Shown in pieces: positions 58,295 through 64,000 of a DNA stretch of 64,000 bases. Source of the stretch: Streptomyces sp. SAI-135 (lineage in GTDB: Bacteria; Actinomycetota; Actinomycetes; Streptomycetales; Streptomycetaceae). The stretch covers positions 124,001 through 188,000 of the forward strand of contig NZ_JARXYP010000002.1 in the NCBI RefSeq assembly GCF_029893805.1, read 5' to 3'. Every line of letters begins with the position of its first letter. The first letter of the stretch is position 1. Under the pieces are notes generated by a model. The model had not been told where the DNA came from. It was given only the letters and a program-made list of their open reading frames with translations, and did not search any database. The position numbers were made by a program, and so were the translations under genes.

Positions 58295-59614
58295 CTAGCT
58301 CCCTGGGCGCCGAGCACTCGCCGTCGGCACGGGAATCGGATGGTCCTCCTGGCGGGGCCTCAGACGCCTGAGCAGTGGACCGGTCATGAAGGTGGTCACG
58401 AGGGCCATGATGACCATCGCGGTGAACATTTTGTTGTCCAGGACTCCGAGTTCGAGGCCCACGTTCAGGATCACCAGTTCCGTCAGACCGCGAGCGTTGA
58501 GCAGGACGCCCAGCGTCGCCGACTCCGGCCATGTGGCGCCTGACAGGCGGGCGGAGACGGTGGCGCCGGCGAACTTGCCCGCACACGCGACCAAGATCAC
58601 GGCGACGACCACGACGACGCCTTGGCCGCCCAGCCCACCGATGTTCACGGACAGCCCGGTGACGGTGAAGAAGACGGGAAGGAGGAAGAGGCTGGTCTGT
58701 TCGATGCGCTCCGCGACTTCCGGGGCCCGTGCATCGATCTCCTCGCGCGGCACCACGGCCCCGAAGGCAAAGCCGCCGAAGACGGCGTGCAGGCCGATCT
58801 CGTTGGTGGCCCACGCCGACAGAAGGAGACCTGAGACGAGGACTGCGTGGATGAGGTAGTTGCTCGCCACCCACCGTCGCTTCGCGTCCATCAGCCAGCG
58901 CAGTCCGGGACGTACGACGTAAAGGATCACCAGCAGGAAGGCCCCTGACTCGAGCAGCATCCGCACCAGCGGCCCGGTTCCGCCGGCGGTCGCGATGACG
59001 ACGATCACGGCCAGCACGCACCAGGCGATGACGTCCTCGATCGCCGCGCAGGTGACCGCCAGCGCTCCTATCCGCGTGCGCTGCATACCGCGTTCGGCGA
59101 TGATCCGGGCGAGCACCGGGAACGCGGTGATGGCCATCGCCGCGCCGAGGAACAGCGCGGGGGCGAGCACGCCCGAGGTGCTGAGCTGCGACTTGTCGTA
59201 CCAGGGGTAGAGCAGCAGAGCCAGCGTCGACCCCAGCGCGAACGGCAGTGTGACGGAGCTGAGGGATATTGCGATGACCTGTCGGCCGGCCCCACGAAGT
59301 CGGAACAGGTCCAGCTCATAGCCGACTCCGAACATGAAGAGCACCAGCCCGAGTTGGGCGAGGGCCTGGAGCAGTGGCCGCGCGTCCGCGGGAAAGAGGG
59401 CGTCGGTGACGTTACCCGGAAGGAGCCCGAGAAGGCTCGGCCCGAGAGCGATACCGGCGATGATCTCACCCATGACCGCCGGCTGGCCGACGCGTCTGGC
59501 GATACGGGCACATACGAATGCGGCAGCAAGGATGAGGGCAAGCCCGATCAGCATGCTTCCGGTAATCGAATCGCTTGAGCGCGCAGCGTGGATATGAGCG
59601 TCCAAGACAGTCAC
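58295..59614 (-). CDS. Cation/proton antiporter, CPA2 (Kef-like) family
   Basis: 439 residues with about 12 hydrophobic segments. Family text: GQPAVMGEIIAGIALGPSLL at the start, LGLVLFMFGVGYELDL, AITAFPVLARIIAERGMQ and LLNARGLTELVILNVGLELG. The C-terminus is short, without a TrkA/KTN nucleotide-binding domain. The start is GTG 59614. Homologues of this kind recur in antibiotic clusters, where they may help with product tolerance or pH balance. It is divergent from the KtzT-like gene with operator site 4 between them. Confidence 0.85.
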   Translation of the reverse strand: MTVLDAHIHAARSSDSITGSMLIGLALILAAAFVCARIARRVGQPAVMGEIIAGIALGPSLLGLLPGNVTDALFPADARPLLQALAQLGLVLFMFGVGYELDLFRLRGAGRQVIAISLSSVTLPFALGSTLALLLYPWYDKSQLSTSGVLAPALFLGAAMAITAFPVLARIIAERGMQRTRIGALAVTCAAIEDVIAWCVLAVIVVIATAGGTGPLVRMLLESGAFLLVILYVVRPGLRWLMDAKRRWVASNYLIHAVLVSGLLLSAWATNEIGLHAVFGGFAFGAVVPREEIDARAPEVAERIEQTSLFLLPVFFTVTGLSVNIGGLGGQGVVVVVAVILVACAGKFAGATVSARLSGATWPESATLGVLLNARGLTELVILNVGLELGVLDNKMFTAMVIMALVTTFMTGPLLRRLRPRQEDHPIPVPTASARRPGS

Positions 59615-59696
59615 CTATTCTCACTCATCGATCTTCACAGCAAATAGCGCGCAGAATCGACTCTAAGGGGCGATTGAAGACCAGATCCAGAACTCG

Positions 59697-59716
59697 GTGT
59701 CCCGCCGACAGGACAG
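59697..59716. promoter_or_regulatory. Cluster operator site 4, between the antiporter and piperazate synthase genes
   Basis: GTGTCCCGCCGACAGGACAG, in the divergent gap, 83 bp from the antiporter start and 98 bp from the KtzT-like start. It shares an extended match with site 1 past the dyad (ATGATG, then ATACA on the plus strand). Confidence 0.68.
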
Positions 59717-59813
59717 CATGATGTGCATACAGCGGATCGAACGAGTCCTGACGAAGGACGACTTCAACAACTACGGTGTCGTCGCAGCAAAATCCAACGA
59801 AAGGATGCAGCCG

Positions 59814-60458
59814 GTGTTCGTTCCCCGCCAATACCGTGAACCGGACAGATCTTGGATGGTCGACGTGATCACCCGCTATCCGTTAGCATTACTGACGGTC
59901 AACGGAACAGCTGAGCAAGGGCCGTTGGCCACACACCTACCGGTCATCCGGGATCCGCAGTGGACGGGCGAGTGGACCGACGGTCTTTCGGGTGCCCTGC
60001 TTCTCGGACACATGAACGCGCAGAATCCACACTGGTCGGCGCTCCAGAACGGCGATCCGGTCCTTCTCGTATTCACTGGACCGCACGCCTATGTGTCCCC
60101 GACGGTCTACCAGACCACCCCGGCTGCGCCGACTTGGGACTTCACTTCCGTCCATGTGCACGGGACCATCGAGAAAATCGATTCGCCCGAGCAGACCCTG
60201 GAAGTGGTCACACACACGGTCCAGGAATTCGAGGGAAAATTCGGCACCGACTGGGATATGTCCGAGTCGGTCGACTACTTCCGTAAGATCCTTCCGGGCG
60301 TGGGCGCCTTCCGCGTCACCGTGTCTCAGGCCGAGGGCATGTTCAAGCTCAGTCAGGAGCAGCGGCCCGAGATCCGCGATCGTGTGCACGAGTCCTTCGC
60401 CCGGAGTCAGTGCAGCCGCCATCGCGAGACCGCCCGCCTCATGGATCAACTTCCTTGA
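59814..60458 (+). CDS. Piperazate synthase, KtzT-like (PaiB fold)
   Basis: 214 residues. KtzT-type text: VFVPRQYREPDRSWMVDVIT at the start, PLALLTVNGTAEQGPLATHL, GHMNAQNPHWSAL and PHAYVSPTVYQ. The family looks like PaiB regulators, but with haem bound it forms the N-N bond of L-piperazic acid from N5-hydroxyornithine. GTG 59814 is chosen: AAAGGA lies eight bases upstream and homology starts at this residue. The gene carries two TTA codons (59883-59885 and 59889-59891), so its translation should depend on the bldA tRNA. The next gene converges. Confidence 0.92.
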   Translation: MFVPRQYREPDRSWMVDVITRYPLALLTVNGTAEQGPLATHLPVIRDPQWTGEWTDGLSGALLLGHMNAQNPHWSALQNGDPVLLVFTGPHAYVSPTVYQTTPAAPTWDFTSVHVHGTIEKIDSPEQTLEVVTHTVQEFEGKFGTDWDMSESVDYFRKILPGVGAFRVTVSQAEGMFKLSQEQRPEIRDRVHESFARSQCSRHRETARLMDQLP

Positions 60459-60465
60459 CGGCACT

Positions 60466-60513
60466 CTTCACCGTGGTTGACCACGCCGGAGGCTGTGGTC
60501 AACCACGGTGAAG
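60466..60513. terminator. Perfect 19-bp bidirectional terminator hairpin
   Basis: CTTCACCGTGGTTGACCAC and its exact inverse flank a 10-base loop, in the 61-bp gap between the converging KtzT-like and LmbU-like genes. Confidence 0.85.
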
Positions 60514-60519
60514 GCTGCC

Positions 60520-61212
60520 TCAGGCGCTGACCTCGCGGCGGTAGGCAAGGGCCTCCTCCTCGTCCAGGGTCCGCTCGGCTGCGCGATCGAGTGTCGCCAC
60601 GACCCACGCGTCCAGATCGGTCCCCGCGCGCTCCGCCGCCATGCGCCACTGTCGAATTCGCTGATCAGGCACTTCGAGCCGGCGAACCGCAGTAACCTGA
60701 CGAGTTTCCCCTACCTCGTCCTCGCGTGAATTCTGGATCGCATTGCGAAGCCGCTTCGTGGTCCACTTCATCTCCTCTGCGCTGTCGAGCCAGTGTTCCT
60801 GCTCGTTCACGGGGAGCGAGGCTACTTCCGCATGATGCTGAAAGCTCAACTTGGCGCGGCGCCGACTGGAGTCAAACCTTCTCGAGACCCATGCATAGTT
60901 GCGCAGTGTCTGGTATTTTAAACCAGCAGCACGAATGCCTATTTCGTACCGGTCTCCGTAGTTGTCCTTACCGTATACGAGCCAGTCCCCGAGCCACCAA
61001 GCGGACGAATTTACCAGTCCAGCAAGCTGCCGGCCAGCACGCTCCCAGGACTCGAAGTTCAGGCCATCCGGTATCTGCAGACTGACTTGGGTAGTGAGCA
61101 CTTGGTTTCGCTGCGCAGCGTCACAGGCCATACGCCTCTTCATAGGCTCGGAAAGTAACGACTTGTTCGACAGCGCTGTTCTCGGCGGATGCATTTCGTG
61201 GGGGGCGTCCAT
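60520..61212 (-). CDS. LmbU-family transcriptional regulator with two TTA codons
   Basis: 230 residues. It matches the LmbU/NovE type of pathway-specific regulators: FESWERAGRQLAGLVNSSAW, WWLGDWLVYG, YQTLRNYAWVSRRFDSSRRR and LSFQHHAEVASLPVNEQEHW. The C-terminal 40 residues look like a separate helical segment. ATG 61212 has GGAGG seven bases upstream. TTA codons at 61158-61156 and 60921-60919 make expression dependent on bldA. It is the best candidate in the window for the activator that uses the repeated 20-bp operator, though that link is inference. Confidence 0.88.
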   Translation of the reverse strand: MDAPHEMHPPRTALSNKSLLSEPMKRRMACDAAQRNQVLTTQVSLQIPDGLNFESWERAGRQLAGLVNSSAWWLGDWLVYGKDNYGDRYEIGIRAAGLKYQTLRNYAWVSRRFDSSRRRAKLSFQHHAEVASLPVNEQEHWLDSAEEMKWTTKRLRNAIQNSREDEVGETRQVTAVRRLEVPDQRIRQWRMAAERAGTDLDAWVVATLDRAAERTLDEEEALAYRREVSA

Positions 61213-61390
61213 CAGTATGCCTCCATGTATCGGTGGCTCATCGGATGGTCCTGATCGTTATCTCATCAGCGAGTGCGACACTCCGGCTGCATTTGGCTGC
61301 CGGCGCGACGCGGCGCTTTGTGCTTCAGGGCCAGTCAAACCCGGCCCGCCCGAGCAGAGCAACCACTCCCCTGTTGGCCGCCACAACTTT

Positions 61391-62641
61391 TCAATGTTCA
61401 TACGTCGGCTTTAACCAGGGGCGCTGCGCCAAGATGGCCAAATCTGACGTGTTATAACTCCCGTGATTCGGAGACCTGTCACCAAGAGGGCCGAGCCGTC
61501 CGTAGGCGTACGCGGCTGAAACCAGTGTCATGTGATGGTGCCAGCCGGGGAAGGATCGTCCCTCGAAGTCCAGAAGCCCGAACCACCGCGCCATCGCGGA
61601 TACGGCAGTGCTGGTACCCAGAGACAGTTCAGCGAGCTTGACGGCTTCTCGAAGTCTGCAACTGCGCAGGTTGGTGATCCAGGCTTGATCGGGCTGCCCG
61701 GGTCCTACCTTCGCGAAGAGGCGATAGGGGTCTTCCGCCGACGCGCAACCGTGTCTTTCGCCATGGAGGTCCACCGGCACGGTCAGGATGCGCGTGACCC
61801 TGCCCCCATCCTCTGGGCCGCCGGGCACAACCATTTCCACCGAGGTGTCCGCGGAGGCCAGGTACCGGGCCGCAGGCCCTGTTCTGCGGCTGCCGAGGTG
61901 ATCCGAGAAGTGCACTCGGAGACGGTGCGGCACCGCGATGACGAAGTCATGTCCGCGCTGTTCGAGCCCCTGGATCAGATGACCGACCTCGGGCTCATCG
62001 CTGAGGTCGGCAACAACGGGCACCGGTTCCATGCGCGAGGCAAGGGAGTCCACCAGACTGAGGGTGTGCGCCCACGCCGGTCGGCCCTGTTCGGTGTCCG
62101 GAATGCGGGCGCGGCGCCGGAGCTGCCTATCATCATTCCACGCACCGGGCAGCGATAGCTCCCATTCCACAGGTATGTGGGCAGTCCCGACGGAGAGGAA
62201 CGCGCCGTAGCCGAGTTGGCAGCTCAACGTCCGGTTGGAGAACGGATCGTAGTGTCGATGCACGCCGACCGAACGCTCGCCGCGTTTGGGCAGGAATGCC
62301 CGGCCTATCGACCATGCCGTCACCGGCCAGTGCCTTCGGGTCCAGGAGGCGAGTTCGTGCAGTGCCGGCTGCCAGCTCCACGGACTCCCGTTGACGAACT
62401 GGCGCAGGGACTGGGCTGCGGCTGGTGAGGTCGAGACGGTGCGGGCGAGCCGGCGGATCGATTTCTTGCCCGGCGTGGTGAGGATGGCGGACACATAGGC
62501 GCACGCGCAGCGCCGCTGATCGACGCGTGAAAGATGGCCGAAGATCTGAGCGCAGAAGTCCGTCAGGCCGGATTCCTCGATTCTCAGCCCCTCCACATCG
62601 ACGTTGGAACCCGGTGCGTAGGGATCGAAGCTGTTGACCAT
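61391..62641 (-). CDS. IS701-type transposase homologue with lost catalytic residues, possibly domesticated
   Basis: 416 residues, full length for the family, no frameshift. The scaffold is kept: FGHLSRVDQRRCACAYVSAI, SLRQFVNGSPWSWQPALHEL, RGERSVGVHRHY and LLDFEGRSFPGWHHHMTLVS. However, the block that normally reads DDTGFPKxG is WSIGRAFLPKRG, so the first Asp is missing, and the IExxYxELK block is GTSTAVSAMARW, so the Glu is missing. An Asp remains in VVADLSDEP. No inverted repeats are seen around it. It therefore looks like a retained DNA-binding protein rather than a mobile element. ATG 62641 has GGGGGA upstream. Confidence 0.7.
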   Translation of the reverse strand: MVNSFDPYAPGSNVDVEGLRIEESGLTDFCAQIFGHLSRVDQRRCACAYVSAILTTPGKKSIRRLARTVSTSPAAAQSLRQFVNGSPWSWQPALHELASWTRRHWPVTAWSIGRAFLPKRGERSVGVHRHYDPFSNRTLSCQLGYGAFLSVGTAHIPVEWELSLPGAWNDDRQLRRRARIPDTEQGRPAWAHTLSLVDSLASRMEPVPVVADLSDEPEVGHLIQGLEQRGHDFVIAVPHRLRVHFSDHLGSRRTGPAARYLASADTSVEMVVPGGPEDGGRVTRILTVPVDLHGERHGCASAEDPYRLFAKVGPGQPDQAWITNLRSCRLREAVKLAELSLGTSTAVSAMARWFGLLDFEGRSFPGWHHHMTLVSAAYAYGRLGPLGDRSPNHGSYNTSDLAILAQRPWLKPTYEH

Positions 62642-62746
62642 GATTCCCCCGTGGATCCGCATTGCTTGTTTCGTACGACCAACTGCTCGGCGCCCTCGCC
62701 TGCGCCGCGGTATGGCTGCGCGTCGGCCAGCCGGGTCGAGTAACCG

Positions 62747-63265
62747 TTACGAGGTGTCCGAACGTTCATCGTTCGGCGCCGCACGGTTGGTCCCTGCATA
62801 CAACTCGTCGCGTCGTCCGCCCCACTCGACCATGATCATGGGCAACCGCTCGGCAAGAAACTCGGCGAGTACGATCGCCTCTTGAAGCGGCGCTCGACGT
62901 GCCGGCCGGGAGTCGGCAACCAGGGGCAGCCCCCTCCGGTACAAGGCTGCTTGCTCCTCATGCACGGTCGAGTCGAAGAAGCGCTGAAGCTGTTGGCTGA
63001 CAGGGGTCAGGCTCACCAGGTCCGCGCGCTCCCCGGCCCTGCGTACGCGCTGAACCATCCGGAGGCTCGCCAGCAGCGTGGCTGCATCTGTGATGGCGCT
63101 CCGGCTCGCACGAAGTGCGGCGCTGAGCTGGTCGATGGATTGTTGCGGCGAGTCGCAGACCAGCAGATAGCCCAGCAGGCGCCCTGCCATCAGCGGGAAA
63201 CCGAACCGGCTCCCGTAGAAGTGGCCAACGCGGTTAGCAAAGATCAGTTGTGTGTTCTGCGGCAC
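62747..63265 (-). CDS. GbsR/MarR-family transcriptional regulator (right copy)
   Basis: 172 residues, clearly a paralogue of the protein at 20641-21138: MAGRLLGYLLVCDSPQQSID and LSAALRASRSAITDAATLLA align nearly residue for residue. The end LAEFLAERLPMIMVEWGGRR is also shared. The start is GTG 63265 (VPQNTQLIFANRVG). It lies at the right side of the cluster, divergent from a TetR gene, with the shared TGAC-N10-GTCA dyad in the gap. Confidence 0.85.
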   Translation of the reverse strand: MPQNTQLIFANRVGHFYGSRFGFPLMAGRLLGYLLVCDSPQQSIDQLSAALRASRSAITDAATLLASLRMVQRVRRAGERADLVSLTPVSQQLQRFFDSTVHEEQAALYRRGLPLVADSRPARRAPLQEAIVLAEFLAERLPMIMVEWGGRRDELYAGTNRAAPNDERSDTS

Positions 63266-63293
63266 TCGGGGACAATATCATTTATATCTGAAG

Positions 63294-63311
63294 TGACACA
63301 GATTTCAGTCA
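63294..63311. promoter_or_regulatory. TGAC-N10-GTCA dyad upstream of the right GbsR/MarR gene
   Basis: TGACACAGATTTCAGTCA, 29 bp upstream of the regulator GTG and 120 bp upstream of the TetR start. It has the same architecture as 21168-21185 (TGACGAAAATTTCTGTCA); read as DNA the two regions align, but the reading frames differ, so the conservation is regulatory rather than coding. Confidence 0.55.
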
Positions 63312-63433
63312 TCACAGTGCGAGATGATGTCGACCGATTCGACCGCCCTCCGTGGCTTCTGCCCCCGGCAGGCACCGCCCGTCCCGTCGTTGGCCCGCGG
63401 CCCCGGTCTCCATCAGAGGAATGGATCCACAGG

Positions 63434-64000
63434 ATGATGACAGCGAAAGACGAGGACGCGAGACAGCCGCCGCAACCACGGCAAAGCGTGTGGCACAGGC
63501 AGGTTCCGGGCCAGCGGCGTCACGCAAGTGCGGCGGGCGCCGGGAACCTCGATCGAGAACGGATCGTCACCGCCGCCGTCCGACTTCTCGATTCTGAGGG
63601 TGACGCCCAGTTCTCCATGCGGCGGCTGGCTGCGGACCTCAAGGTCACGCCGATGTCGGTTTATTGGTACGTCAAAGGCAAAGACGACTTACTCGAGTTC
63701 GCCCTGGACGCTGTGGTCGGCCGGATACAACTGCCCAGCACATTGGCCGGATTTGGCTGGCAGGATGATCTGCTCACCCTGGCCCTGGCATGGCGACACA
63801 CCATGATCGCCCGCCCTTGGGCGTTGGGCTGCTACGCCAAGTATTCGGGCCTTGGCCCGCACAGCATACGTTTCTCGCTGCATGTCCAGGACATCCTCGC
63901 GCGCTCGCCGGTTCCGGAGTCACTGCAACCGACCGCGCTGTCCGCTGTCTTCCAGTTCATGTACGGCTTCACGTCGCTGGAAAGCACTGGCACCGCGCCC
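63434..64000 (+). CDS. TetR-family transcriptional regulator (3' end outside window)
   Basis: 189 residues present. A basic, disordered N-terminal extension of about 35 residues (MMTAKDEDARQPPQPRQSVW) precedes the DNA-binding domain: RERIVTAAVRLLDSEGDAQF, then the helix-turn-helix MRRLAADLKVTPMSVYWYVK. The ligand-binding half follows (TLALAWRHTMIARPWALGCY) and runs off the right edge. The start is uncertain because only a short AGG precedes the ATG pair at 63434/63437. Divergent from the right GbsR/MarR gene. Target unknown; a resistance or export gene beyond the edge is likely. Confidence 0.85.
   Translation, partial: MMTAKDEDARQPPQPRQSVWHRQVPGQRRHASAAGAGNLDRERIVTAAVRLLDSEGDAQFSMRRLAADLKVTPMSVYWYVKGKDDLLEFALDAVVGRIQLPSTLAGFGWQDDLLTLALAWRHTMIARPWALGCYAKYSGLGPHSIRFSLHVQDILARSPVPESLQPTALSAVFQFMYGFTSLESTGTAP

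Noticed and set aside
59814..60458. PaiB-type transcriptional regulator
   Set aside because: The fold is shared with PaiB, but the neighbouring ornithine N-monooxygenase and the A-domain codes point to piperazate synthase.

Overview
The window is high-GC actinobacterial DNA, almost certainly from Streptomyces. The evidence is the codon usage, GTG starts and ATGA/GTGA gene overlaps, an LmbU-type regulator, rare TTA codons, several IS5-family elements and a very large non-ribosomal peptide synthetase (NRPS) locus. Product calls come from reading translations and motifs by eye; no search was run.

Left flank (1-5000): a LacI-regulated sugar ABC-import operon on the minus strand (permease, permease, Tat-type lipoprotein binding protein), with the lacI-type gene upstream and a 30-bp operator-like palindrome in front of it. 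Accessory zone (5100-21200): a frameshifted alditol-oxidase remnant, a tRNA-like sequence, small orphan genes and IS110/IS1634 remnants. It also holds three different IS5-family elements stacked end to end at one TAA site, a KAP-type membrane P-loop NTPase, a tightly coupled four-gene cassette of unknown function (degenerate STAND-like ATPase, SPFH-like protein, two small partners), a protein made of perfect 28-residue repeats, and a GbsR/MarR regulator.

Biosynthetic cluster (about 21400 to at least 63400). The NRPS is read as seven modules on the minus strand: C-A-T / C-A(dead)-T-E / C-A-T / C-A-T-E / C-A-T / C-A-MT-T / C-A-T-TE. The first 18.6 kb is split into two ORFs by a 2-bp CG expansion. 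Modules 3 and 4 share the same A-domain code, and the cluster also encodes a KtzI-like ornithine N-monooxygenase and a KtzT-like piperazate synthase, so two piperazic acid residues are likely. Module 5 has the classic glycine code, and module 6 carries an N-methyltransferase. Module 2 has lost the A-domain catalytic lysine and core motifs.

A separate operon encodes a SyrB2/KtzD-type halogenase (HQA iron site), a free-standing A domain, a free-standing carrier protein and a type II thioesterase; it is a natural candidate to feed module 2 in trans. Next to it are a haem-oxygenase-like diiron protein, a fused EtfB-EtfA, an unknown 89-aa protein and a YbaK-type aminoacyl-tRNA editing protein. An MbtH-like protein, a cation/proton antiporter, an LmbU-like regulator, a catalytically dead IS701-type transposase homologue, a second GbsR/MarR paralogue and a TetR regulator complete the locus.

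The most useful new observation is a 20-bp near-palindrome (NYGTCCSGNCGACAGGACAG) found once in each of five intergenic promoter regions of the cluster. It probably defines one regulon covering the NRPS, halogenase/MbtH, diiron/ETF, piperazate and transporter units. A second dyad (TGAC-N10-GTCA) precedes both GbsR paralogues at the two ends of the cluster.
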